Positions 7,401 to 14,286 of a stretch of 14,286 nt of DNA are shown here, one piece after another. Position numbers and translations under genes: made by a program. The notes below the pieces were generated by a model that was not told the origin of the DNA, did no database searches, and saw only the letters and a list, made by a program, of their open reading frames with translations. How positions within the stretch are numbered: position 1 is the first letter of the stretch; each line of letters begins with the position of its first letter. Source of the DNA: Candidatus Profundicultor aquiphilus (lineage in GTDB: Bacteria > Atribacterota > Atribacteria > Atribacterales > Caldatribacteriaceae); the NCBI GenBank assembly GCA_013314795.1, contig JABUEZ010000019.1, positions 1 through 14,286 of the forward strand, given 5' to 3'.

Positions 7401-10400
7401 TTGGTGGATGTTAACGACCTTGGTGCGATTCAAATTGGATTGGCCTCTCCTGAGGAAATTAGAAAGTGGTCTCGGGGAGAAGTCAAAAAGCCGGAGACAA
7501 TAAATTACCGTACTTTGAAGCCAGAAAAGGATGGTCTCTTTTGCGAGAAGATTTTCGGTCCCACTAAAGACTGGGAATGTTACTGTGGGAAATATAAAAG
7601 GGTAAAAGATAAGGGGATGGTCTGCGACCGATGTGGGGTGGAAATCACCAAAGCTTCGGTCCGGCGCGAACGCCTGGGGCATATTGAGCTGGCTACCCCG
7701 GTTTCCCATATCTGGTATTTTAAGAGCATACCCAGTAAGATGGCCCTTCTTTTGGGAATAATTCCCAAGAACCTCGAAAAGGTGCTTTACTTTGCTTCGG
7801 GTCGGAAAAGGGAGGATTGTTATAAAGTTATCGACCCTGGTTCCACGGATCTTGAAGCAGGGGAAACCATTCGGGAGACCGAATACAAGATTTATTCCAA
7901 ATATGATCCGGGCTTTCGAGCTGAACCAGCTCATCGCATTGTGGAAGTGCACAGCCTCCCCTTTTCGATTGGTGATCGCCTGACTCTGAAGGATTACACC
8001 CGTTATCGGTCCAAATACAAAGATAGCTTCACTGCAGAACCGATTGACGAGAACCACTTCGAAGTAGTAGATATAAAGGTTTTCCCCTACCAGCGGGATG
8101 AGGAACTGTCGGAATCTGAAGTGAATCAGTTGCGGGAAGTATTTGGGGGGCTCTTTGAGGAAAATGTCCTTTCTGATACGGTGGAAGAACCCTGTTACAT
8201 CGTGGTAAACCCTGGGAAAACCGGCCTTAAGGTTTCGCAGATGATTCTGGAGACCGAAGCTCGTCTTCTTTCCCGCTATGACCCTGAGTTCAAAGCTGGA
8301 GTTGGTGCCGAAGCAGTGCGAGAAATCTTGAAAAACATCGATGTACACCAGTTGGCTCGGGAACTGCGTAAGGAATTGAAAGAATCCTCGGGAGCCAAGG
8401 CTAAAAAGCTCATCAAAAGACTTCAGGTGGTGGAATCGTTCTGCAAATCGGGCAATCGTCCGGAGTGGATGATTCTTGAAGTCATACCGGTGCTCCCACC
8501 AGATCTCCGTCCCATGGTCCAGCTTGATGGAGGACGGTTTGCCACTTCCGACCTCAACGACCTCTATCGACGGGTAATCAACCGGAATAACCGTCTGAAA
8601 AGACTTCTTCAGCTTGGTGCTCCGGAGATCATCGTGAAAAACGAGAAAAGGATGCTTCAGGAAGCCGTTGATGCCCTCTTTGATAACGGCCGTCGGGGGC
8701 GACCGGTGCTTGGTCCTGGAAATCGACCTCTGAAATCGTTGAGCGACATGCTCCGGGGTAAAAAGGGTCGTTTCCGTCAGAATCTCCTGGGGAAACGGGT
8801 TGACTATTCTGGCCGTTCGGTGATTGTTTCTGGACCGCGACTCCGGTTTGACCAGTGTGGAATTCCCAAAAAGATGGCCCTGGAGTTGTTTAAACCCTTT
8901 GTGATGAAGAAGCTGGTTGATAAAGGATTTGCCCACAATATCAAGAGTGCTAAAAGGATGGTGGAAAAAGTCCGCGACGAGGTCTGGGGTATCCTGGAGG
9001 AAGTGATTGCCGAACATCCGGTGCTTCTAAACCGCGCTCCAACACTTCACCGTCTGAGTATTCAGGCTTTCCAGCCGGTGCTTGTAGAAGGGAATGCCAT
9101 TCAGCTTCATCCTCTGGTGTGTCCGGCTTTTAATGCTGATTTTGACGGTGACCAGATGGCGGTGCATGTACCCCTTTCGGCAGAGGCACAGGCCGAAGCA
9201 CAAATCATCATGCTATCGTCGCACAATATCCTTTCTCCTGCTCACGGAAAGCCCATTGCTGTTCCCACTCAGGATATGGTTTTGGGCTGCTACTATCTAA
9301 CACTTCTTGGGACCCGAGGTGAGAGGAAGAAAATTTTCCGCAGTGTTGATGAGGCCATGCTTGCGTACTCCTTCAAAAAGCTCGACCTGCATGAACCCAT
9401 TTTTGTGAAGGAGATCGCCGAGCGTCACCCGGAGGTTCGGGAAACCACCGTGGGAAGAATTATCTTTAACCAGGTTCTTCCTGAGGGAATGCCCTATTAC
9501 AATGAACCCATTACCAAAAAGAAACTCTCCGAGATTGTGGATCTCTGTTACCGGAGTTTTGGAAACCTGACTACGGTACAGTTGCTGGATAGAATTAAGG
9601 AATTGGGATTCCATTATGCCACTAAATCTGGCTCCACCATTGGGGTTCTGGACCTTGAAATCCCGGCCCAAAAAACCGAGATCATTGAAGAAGCTACCCG
9701 ACGTGTTGAAGAAATCAATGAACATTACAACGAAGGTCTCATCACCGGTGAGGAACGAGAGCAGAAGGTAATCGATGTCTGGACTGATGCTTCCAATAAG
9801 ATCGCCGATGCTATATTGCGAAACCTGAGTGACTTTAACCCGGTGAACATGATGGCCAAGTCTGGAGCTCGAGGAAGCATCCGTCAGGTCAGCCAGCTCG
9901 CCGGAATGCGTGGACTTATGGCCGACCCTTCAGGAAGGATTATCGAATATCCCATCCGGGCCAATTTCCGGGAGGGTTTGAGTGTTCTTGAATACTTCAT
10001 CTCTACTCACGGAGCGCGGAAAGGATTGGCTGATACCGCTCTTCGAACGGCTAAGTCTGGATACCTCACCAGGCGCCTTGTGGATGTGGCCCAGGATGTG
10101 ATCGTTCGCGAAGAAGACTGTGGCACCGATGACGGTGTGCTTCTGGAAGACTTGAGAGACGAGAGTGACAACGTGGTGGAAGCTTTTGAGGATCGGGTTC
10201 TGGGGAGAATTGCCCTCCGGGATGTGATCGATGAGAAGACCGGGGAGGTACTGGTCAAAGCGAACGAAGAAATCGATGAAAAAGTGGTAGAACGTTTCAA
10301 AGAAAGAGGGATCAAGAAAGCCTGGGTGAGGTCGGTTTTGACCTGCAAAACCCGCTACGGAGTCTGCGTGAAGTGTTACGGAAGGAATCTGGCTACCGGA

Positions 10401-12413
10401 CGCCTGGTCGATATCGGTGAAGCGGTGGGTATTGTAGCGGCTCAATCCATCGGAGAACCGGGAACTCAGCTCACCATGCGGACTTTCCATACCGGAGGAA
10501 TCCGGATTGCTGGAGAAGATATTACCCAGGGTCTACCTCGGGTGGAACAACTCTTTGAAGTTCGGAAGCCCAAAAAGGCAGCGGTTCTCTCGGAAGTGGA
10601 CGGAGTGGTGGAAAAGATTGAGACCATCGGAAACCGCCGCAAAATCTATGTCCGACCCAGTGAGGATGAAGAAGATCAGACTGTTCGTACCTATTTCGTA
10701 CCCCACGATGTGAGAATCTGTGTGGTGGAAGGAGACACCGTCAAAGCAGGAGAGCGATTGACTCTGGGACCCATTAACCCCAGGGATATTCTGAAGATCA
10801 AGGGAATTCGAGCAGTGCAGAAATATCTCCTGGAAGAGATTCAGTCTGTTTATGTATCTCAGGGTGTGAACATTAACGATAAACACATTGAAGTGATCAT
10901 CCGGCAGATTGCTCGTCTCAATAAAATCATGGTGGAGAATGCCGGCAATACCGGTCTTCTTTCTGGGGAAATGGTCTTTCTGGAAGATTTCGAAAAAGAA
11001 AATGCCCGGATTCTTTCTGAAAACCAGGCTCTCCTTGAAAATACCAGAAATCTCCTGGAGGGTCGCAAACTCGGTGAAGATGTCCTGGATATTTCCGGAG
11101 AAACTATCCTGCGAAAAGGGGAAATCCTGGAAGAGCCAGCCATTCAGCAGATTCTTTCTGTGGAATGTAAGTCCTTTTTGATTGAAAAGGGAGAAAACAT
11201 GGTGCGGGTGATTCGGGGGTACCGGAATCTGGAACACGAACTTCTGGATAGAATCTGTGTGGAAGAAGTAAAGGACAAAGACGGAAAAACGCTCATCAAA
11301 GCTGGTGAAACCCTAAGGCCCGCCCTTCTTGACCACATTGCTGAAGTGGGTCCGGTGAATTTGCGGATTCGGGAGAAAACCACCTGGGAGAAGTTGAAAG
11401 GGTCAATTCTGGCTGAGGATGTGGTCAGTCGCAAGACGAACGAGGTGCTCATTCCTGCCCATACTCGTCTTGAAAATGAGCAGATTGAGTTACTGCAAAA
11501 GCACGATGTGGAACAGGTAGTGGTCTGGAAAAATGTTAAATCGTTCCCCATCAAAGAGAACCTGGTCAAAGTGCTCCGGGATGAGATTTTGGGGAAAGAA
11601 GTGGCAAAAGACATTGTGAGTCCTCAAACTGGAGAAGTGATTATCCCCTCTGGACAGACTATTAGCCGGGGTTCGGCACGGAGGTTGGTAAGCGAGGGAA
11701 TCCGGGAAATACCACTTCGGGATGGCCGGTTCTTCTCCATCGAGGGAAGATTGATCGAAATGCTGGAACAGGAGATCGTGGGAAAGGTTGCTGCTCAAGA
11801 TGTAATTCTGGGAAATAGTGGCACTGTGCTCATCAAAGCTGGAGAGATTATTGATCGAGAAGATGTGGCCCGGATTGCCGAAGATAACATTAGCCTCCTT
11901 TTCCTGCGGGATATTGAGAGCGAAAAAGAAGTGAAAACCCTGGTTGAAGAAGTAATTTATCTCCCCGGACTGAAGCATGTGGCTACCGGAAGGCCCATTG
12001 TGCTTGGGATCACCAAGGCTTCTCTGGCGGTGGAAAGTTTCCTCTCGGCAGCCTCATTCCAGCAGACAACACATGTCCTGGCTGACTCGGCCATCAAAGG
12101 GAAAGTCGATGAGCTCATCGGTCTCAAGGAGAACGTGATTATTGGAAAGGTCATTCCGTCAGGAACTGGTTGTAATCGTTACCGGAAGATTCGTCTTTCC
12201 ACTGAAGGTGAGGTTGTAGCTCAGGAACATCCTGAGATGCATGAGGACCTGATCCGGGATTTGATGGGAGCAAAGGATGTTGCTTTCCCCTTTGAGGAAG
12301 AATTCGGTGAGGGATTTGTCACCTCAGATGAAGATGATGAGGAAGAGCACGATTTTACCGCCTATGAAGAGGATTATGAAGATAACGATGACGAAAACGA
12401 AGAAGAGGAGTGA
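7401..12413 (+). CDS. rpoC: DNA-directed RNA polymerase beta-prime subunit, with two large inserts and an acidic tail
   Basis: This protein of about 1670 residues carries the catalytic magnesium site. Visible elements: zinc-binding C60, C62, C75, C78; an N-terminal-half insert of roughly 110 residues (about 140-270 region) with a repeated SKY...F.AEP element; rudder/lid region and GRRGRP; catalytic NADFDGDQM at 578-586 with D580, D582, D584; second zinc site C907, C982, C989, C992; trigger loop with M1026 and H1030, without the large insert E. coli has there. Between about 1215 and 1515 is an insert made of five tandem modules, after which the conserved LGITKASLAVESF returns near 1535. The last 40 residues are extremely acidic. 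Length exceeds E. coli RpoC (about 1407) and is near that of Thermotoga. GTG 7404 is an equally good or better start than TTG 7401; residue numbers here count from 7401. It follows rpoB in one transcript and ends in a hairpin. Confidence 0.98.
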   Translation: MVDVNDLGAIQIGLASPEEIRKWSRGEVKKPETINYRTLKPEKDGLFCEKIFGPTKDWECYCGKYKRVKDKGMVCDRCGVEITKASVRRERLGHIELATPVSHIWYFKSIPSKMALLLGIIPKNLEKVLYFASGRKREDCYKVIDPGSTDLEAGETIRETEYKIYSKYDPGFRAEPAHRIVEVHSLPFSIGDRLTLKDYTRYRSKYKDSFTAEPIDENHFEVVDIKVFPYQRDEELSESEVNQLREVFGGLFEENVLSDTVEEPCYIVVNPGKTGLKVSQMILETEARLLSRYDPEFKAGVGAEAVREILKNIDVHQLARELRKELKESSGAKAKKLIKRLQVVESFCKSGNRPEWMILEVIPVLPPDLRPMVQLDGGRFATSDLNDLYRRVINRNNRLKRLLQLGAPEIIVKNEKRMLQEAVDALFDNGRRGRPVLGPGNRPLKSLSDMLRGKKGRFRQNLLGKRVDYSGRSVIVSGPRLRFDQCGIPKKMALELFKPFVMKKLVDKGFAHNIKSAKRMVEKVRDEVWGILEEVIAEHPVLLNRAPTLHRLSIQAFQPVLVEGNAIQLHPLVCPAFNADFDGDQMAVHVPLSAEAQAEAQIIMLSSHNILSPAHGKPIAVPTQDMVLGCYYLTLLGTRGERKKIFRSVDEAMLAYSFKKLDLHEPIFVKEIAERHPEVRETTVGRIIFNQVLPEGMPYYNEPITKKKLSEIVDLCYRSFGNLTTVQLLDRIKELGFHYATKSGSTIGVLDLEIPAQKTEIIEEATRRVEEINEHYNEGLITGEEREQKVIDVWTDASNKIADAILRNLSDFNPVNMMAKSGARGSIRQVSQLAGMRGLMADPSGRIIEYPIRANFREGLSVLEYFISTHGARKGLADTALRTAKSGYLTRRLVDVAQDVIVREEDCGTDDGVLLEDLRDESDNVVEAFEDRVLGRIALRDVIDEKTGEVLVKANEEIDEKVVERFKERGIKKAWVRSVLTCKTRYGVCVKCYGRNLATGRLVDIGEAVGIVAAQSIGEPGTQLTMRTFHTGGIRIAGEDITQGLPRVEQLFEVRKPKKAAVLSEVDGVVEKIETIGNRRKIYVRPSEDEEDQTVRTYFVPHDVRICVVEGDTVKAGERLTLGPINPRDILKIKGIRAVQKYLLEEIQSVYVSQGVNINDKHIEVIIRQIARLNKIMVENAGNTGLLSGEMVFLEDFEKENARILSENQALLENTRNLLEGRKLGEDVLDISGETILRKGEILEEPAIQQILSVECKSFLIEKGENMVRVIRGYRNLEHELLDRICVEEVKDKDGKTLIKAGETLRPALLDHIAEVGPVNLRIREKTTWEKLKGSILAEDVVSRKTNEVLIPAHTRLENEQIELLQKHDVEQVVVWKNVKSFPIKENLVKVLRDEILGKEVAKDIVSPQTGEVIIPSGQTISRGSARRLVSEGIREIPLRDGRFFSIEGRLIEMLEQEIVGKVAAQDVILGNSGTVLIKAGEIIDREDVARIAEDNISLLFLRDIESEKEVKTLVEEVIYLPGLKHVATGRPIVLGITKASLAVESFLSAASFQQTTHVLADSAIKGKVDELIGLKENVIIGKVIPSGTGCNRYRKIRLSTEGEVVAQEHPEMHEDLIRDLMGAKDVAFPFEEEFGEGFVTSDEDDEEEHDFTAYEEDYEDNDDENEEEE
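11052..11915 (+). repeat. Five-copy tandem module array within RpoC
   Basis: Residues about 1218-1505 of RpoC consist of five diverged modules with a period of 51-64 residues. Anchors are G1221/D1227/G1233/G1240, D1283/E1289/G1295/G1302, G1334/D1340/N1347/H1354, G1398/D1404/G1411/G1418 and G1461/D1467/G1474/G1481. Each shows a pattern like h-G-x-h-h-A-x-D-h, then a turn and GEVLI-x-AG, a helix and a closing strand. The DNA copies are well diverged, so the array is old. It sits between the conserved NDKHIEVI block and LGITKASL near the C-terminus. Confidence 0.75.
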
Positions 12414-12430
12414 TATACTCCTCTTCTTCG
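12398..12430 (+). terminator. 14-bp perfect hairpin over the rpoC stop codon, possible terminator or mRNA end
   Basis: CGAAGAAGAGGAGT (12398-12411) and its exact reverse complement ACTCCTCTTCTTCG (12417-12430) enclose a five-base loop. The left arm is the last rpoC codons plus the first base of its TGA. The downstream bases CGTATTAATCATT are A/T-rich but not a T-run, so it is not a textbook intrinsic terminator. It may instead attenuate, pause or stabilise the rpoBC mRNA before the next promoter. Confidence 0.45.
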
Positions 12431-12441
12431 CGTATTAATCA

Positions 12442-12470
12442 TTGACAGGTCTTGAAAATGCTGGTAAAAT
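12442..12470 (+). promoter_or_regulatory. sigma-70 promoter of the str operon, extended -10
   Basis: TTGACA (12442-12447) and TAAAAT (12465-12470) are separated by 17 bases. TGG directly before the -10 box (12462-12464) supplies an extended -10 TG. Transcription should begin about 12476-12478, leaving a leader of only about 25 bases before ybxF. It gives rpsL-rpsG-fusA transcription independent of rpoBC. Confidence 0.82.
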
Positions 12471-12501
12471 TCCTCCGTCGTTTTGAGGACTGTGGTTTTT
12501 T

Positions 12502-12780
12502 ATGGGTCTCGAAGAGTTAAAGTGCGCTGATAAGGTAGTAGGCTTGAGGGCTACTGAAAGGGCAATTCAAAGAGGGAAAGTGAAGAAAATATATCTGGCT
12601 ACGGATGTGGAGAAAAGTATTAGAGAAAGAATAGAGAGCCTGGCGAAGGAAAGAAGAATAGAGGTTGAGTATGTTTCTTCGGCAGAGACGCTGGGAAGAG
12701 CGTGTGGAATAGAAGTTGCTTCTTCCTGTGCTGCTTTACTTGACTCTTCAGAAAGTGGTAAGGAAAACGTTTCCAAGTAA
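12502..12780 (+). CDS. ybxF: L7Ae/L30e-family RNA-binding protein, YbxF-like
   Basis: This 92-residue protein spans the L7Ae/L30e/Gadd45 domain. Conserved elements are the N-terminal K-x-V-x-G-x-x-x-T-x-x-A block around residues 11-22 (VVGLRATERAIQRGKVKKI), and the family signature LGRACGIEVASS near 64-75. In archaea and eukaryotes this family binds kink-turn RNA; the Bacillus homologue YbxF binds kink-turns in vitro, and its cellular role is unresolved. The position between rpoC and rpsL is the same as for Bacillus ybxF, which strongly supports orthology. The ATG at 12502 has GAGGA (12485-12489) twelve bases upstream, a rather long spacing. The stop at 12778-12780 is followed directly by the rpsL ribosome binding site. 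The C-terminal 16 residues (from about S77) are polar and look unstructured. Confidence 0.9.
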   Translation: MGLEELKCADKVVGLRATERAIQRGKVKKIYLATDVEKSIRERIESLAKERRIEVEYVSSAETLGRACGIEVASSCAALLDSSESGKENVSK

Positions 12781-12792
12781 AGGAGGAACGAG

Positions 12793-13167
12793 ATGCCTAC
12801 AGTTAATCAGTTAGTTCGCGAAGGTCGTAAAAAAGTTAGAAAAAAGAGTGGTGCTCCAGCTCTGAAGGGTTCTCCTCAGAAGCGGGGAGTGTGTACTCGG
12901 GTATGGACCATTACTCCCAAAAAGCCGAACTCAGCGTTGAGAAAAGTTGCTCGAGTGCGCTTGACAAACGGCATGGAAGTAACTGCTTACATACCTGGTA
13001 TTGGTCATAACCTTCAGGAACACTCTATTGTTCTCATTCGAGGGGGCAGAGTGAAGGATTTACCAGGGGTTCGTTACCATGTGATTCGTGGGACCTTGGA
13101 TACTGCTGGTGTAGAAAATCGGAAGCAGGGTCGTTCCAAGTACGGTGCGAAAAGACCCAAATCCTGA
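12793..13167 (+). CDS. rpsL: Ribosomal protein S12
   Basis: This is a 124-residue S12, a small-subunit protein at the decoding centre. MPTVNQLVREGR opens the protein as usual, and the conserved blocks TPKKPNSALRK (41-51) and RGGRVKDLPGVRYH (83-96) are intact. K43, K88, D89 and P91 (numbered with Met) are the residues where streptomycin resistance or dependence mutations occur in E. coli, and all are wild type. AGGAGG (12781-12786) lies six bases before the ATG, an optimal Shine-Dalgarno placement. It is co-transcribed with ybxF upstream and rpsG 18 bases downstream. Confidence 0.99.
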   Translation: MPTVNQLVREGRKKVRKKSGAPALKGSPQKRGVCTRVWTITPKKPNSALRKVARVRLTNGMEVTAYIPGIGHNLQEHSIVLIRGGRVKDLPGVRYHVIRGTLDTAGVENRKQGRSKYGAKRPKS

Positions 13168-13185
13168 AAGGAGGAGAAGATAAAG

Positions 13186-13659
13186 GTGCCCAGGAAAGGT
13201 CCGGTTTCAAAAAGAGAAGTTCCTCCAGATCCAGTGTACAATAGTGTCGATGTGGCGATGTTGATTAATAAAGTTATGAAGGACGGCAAAAAGAGCATTG
13301 CCGAAAAGATTGTGTATGGTGTCTTTGAAATTGTCAAAGAAAAAACCAAGAGAGACCCGCTGGAGGTCTTTTCTCAGGCATTAAATAATGTCATGCCCCT
13401 TGTGGAAGTGAGACCAAGGCGAGTGGGTGGAGCAAACTACCAGGTTCCAATTGAAGTACGTCCTGACCGAAGCAAGAGCCTTGGTTTGCGATGGCTGGTG
13501 AGTTATGCGCGAGCGAGACAGGGGAAGAGCATGATGGAGAAATTAGCCAGTGAAATTATGGATGCTGCCAATGGTGCAGGTGGAGCGGTGAAAAAGCGGG
13601 AAGACACTCACCGCATGGCAGAAGCAAACAAAGCTTTTGCTCACTATCGGTGGTTCTAG
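13186..13659 (+). CDS. rpsG: Ribosomal protein S7
   Basis: This is a 157-residue S7, a primary 16S rRNA binder that nucleates the 30S head. The family signature DPVYNSVDVAMLINKVMKDG is at 15-34, and the C-terminal part has REDTHRMAEANKAFAHYRWF. The GTG start at 13186 is preceded by an AAGGAGGAG site (13168-13176) about ten bases away. In E. coli S7 represses translation from a structured rpsL-rpsG spacer; here the spacer is only 18 bases, nearly all ribosome binding site, so that form of autoregulation is unlikely to exist. Confidence 0.99.
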   Translation: MPRKGPVSKREVPPDPVYNSVDVAMLINKVMKDGKKSIAEKIVYGVFEIVKEKTKRDPLEVFSQALNNVMPLVEVRPRRVGGANYQVPIEVRPDRSKSLGLRWLVSYARARQGKSMMEKLASEIMDAANGAGGAVKKREDTHRMAEANKAFAHYRWF

Positions 13660-13663
13660 TCAA

Positions 13664-13671
13664 AGGGAGGT
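13664..13671 (+). promoter_or_regulatory. Ribosome binding site of fusA
   Basis: AGGGAGGT-like purines at 13664-13671 are 12 bases before GTG 13684 and 24 before ATG 13696. A weaker AGGA at 13677-13680 is three bases before the GTG. On spacing, GTG 13684 is preferred, but it is not certain. Confidence 0.5.
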
Positions 13672-13683
13672 CACACAGGACGC

Positions 13684-14286
13684 GTGAGTAAAAACATGAA
13701 TAAAGTAGAGCCGAAGTTTGAGGAATACGCAATTTCTCATGTTCGAAATATCGGGATTATGGCCCATATTGATGCCGGGAAGACCACGGTTACGGAGCGC
13801 ATTCTTTATTATACCGGCAAAATTCACCGGATGGGTGAAGTTCACGAAGGTACAGCAACAATGGATTTTCTTCCGCAGGAGCAGGAGCGGGGAATCACCA
13901 TCAGTTCGGCGGTTACCACCTGTTTCTGGAGGGATTGTCGTATTAATATTATTGATACGCCAGGCCACGTGGACTTTACAGTAGAAGTAGAGAGGAGCCT
14001 GCGAGTTCTTGACGGGGCAATTGCTGTCTTCTGTGGGGTGGGAGGAGTTGAACCTCAGTCGGAGACGGTGTGGTACCAGGCGGACCGTTACCGGGTGCCC
14101 AGGATTGCCTTTGTCAATAAACTGGACCGGGTGGGAGCCGATTTCTATGCGGTGGTGGAAGCCATTCGAAAAAAACTAAACGCCAATGCTCTTCCGGTGC
14201 AAGTACCGGTGGGGAAAGAATCCGATTTTGTGGGAGTTGTCGATTTAATTGAGTTAAAGGCTTATCTATATGACATTGATGAGGAA
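13684..14286 (+). CDS. fusA: Elongation factor G (partial, 5' end)
   Basis: The first 201 codons of EF-G are present; the gene runs off the window end. EF-G is the GTPase that drives translocation on the ribosome. With GTG 13684 as codon 1, the P-loop is AHIDAGKT at 27-34 (K33, T34), the switch I region contains QERGITI, G3 is DTPGH at 91-95 and G4 is NKLD at 145-148. GVEPQSETVWYQAD follows the usual EF-G pattern. ATG 13696 would give a protein four residues shorter with 14 instead of 18 residues before the VRNIGI block; both are plausible. The gene is the fourth of the str operon, and tuf, which often follows, is outside the window. Confidence 0.97.
   Translation, partial: MSKNMNKVEPKFEEYAISHVRNIGIMAHIDAGKTTVTERILYYTGKIHRMGEVHEGTATMDFLPQEQERGITISSAVTTCFWRDCRINIIDTPGHVDFTVEVERSLRVLDGAIAVFCGVGGVEPQSETVWYQADRYRVPRIAFVNKLDRVGADFYAVVEAIRKKLNANALPVQVPVGKESDFVGVVDLIELKAYLYDIDEE

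Noticed and set aside
6345..9017. 890-codon open frame on the - strand across rpoB and rpoC
   Set aside because: It lies entirely antisense to two highly conserved genes, its product is rich in Phe, His and Ser as expected from the reverse of Glu/Lys-rich coding sequence, and no recognisable domain or start signal was seen.
10533..11978. Several - strand open frames of 90-234 codons opposite the RpoC insert
   Set aside because: They overlap in several frames opposite one gene, with compositions typical of antisense shadows, and none has a plausible start region.
12471..12489. Hairpin TCCTC/GAGGA that would sequester the ybxF ribosome binding site
   Set aside because: The left arm (12471-12475) is upstream of the expected transcription start, and the stem is only five base pairs with a nine-base loop.

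Overview
The window is a densely packed bacterial chromosome segment with every recognisable gene on the + strand. It runs from the end of an F-type ATP synthase operon, through a small set of cell-envelope and unknown-function genes, into the RNA polymerase genes rpoB and rpoC, and then into the str (ribosomal/translation factor) operon. There is no rRNA, tRNA, IS element, CRISPR array or sign of recent transfer. This is core genome, and the interesting signals are structural details inside and between housekeeping genes.

Organism: a bacterium with an F-type ATPase, a rifampicin-region sequence of the normal sensitive type, and an RpoC of about 1670 residues. RpoC has no insert in the trigger loop, an N-terminal-half insert and a large C-terminal insert. 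The L7Ae-like gene between rpoC and rpsL is the arrangement seen in Bacillus and relatives. Together with the MEMO-family gene this suggests an anaerobic, possibly thermophilic, deep-branching lineage (Atribacterota, Thermotogota or Synergistota-like). That is inference only and no finer assignment is made.

Layout: 1-175 end of atpD; 172-594 atpC; 670-1259 a plsC-type acyltransferase that can only be read through a -1 frameshift at a T7 tract; 1237-2628 an exported, membrane-anchored six-repeat NHL propeller protein; 2622-3473 a MEMO/AmrB family protein. The NHL gene overlaps its neighbours by 23 and 7 bases and atpD/atpC overlap by 4, so this block looks co-transcribed. At 3480-3508, just after the MEMO stop codon, is a near-consensus sigma-70 promoter. 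Its -10 and start site are straddled by a 13-bp inverted repeat, followed by a T-rich leader of about 130 bases. rpoB (3648-7382) and rpoC (7401-12413) follow with an 18-base gap. rpoC ends in a 14-bp perfect hairpin covering its stop codon, and 11 bases later a second near-consensus promoter (12442-12470) drives ybxF-like, rpsL, rpsG and fusA (cut by the window end).

How the genes work together: the AtpD/AtpC subunits belong to the energy-coupling ATPase; PlsC makes phosphatidic acid; NHL and AmrB are of unknown physiological role; RpoB/RpoC form the catalytic core of RNA polymerase; S12, S7, the L7Ae-like protein and EF-G belong to translation. The most notable observations are the plsC frameshift, a five-copy module array inserted in RpoC whose register matches modules native to both RpoB and RpoC, the operator-like repeat on the rpoBC promoter, and the separation of rpoBC from the rplKAJL genes that usually precede it.
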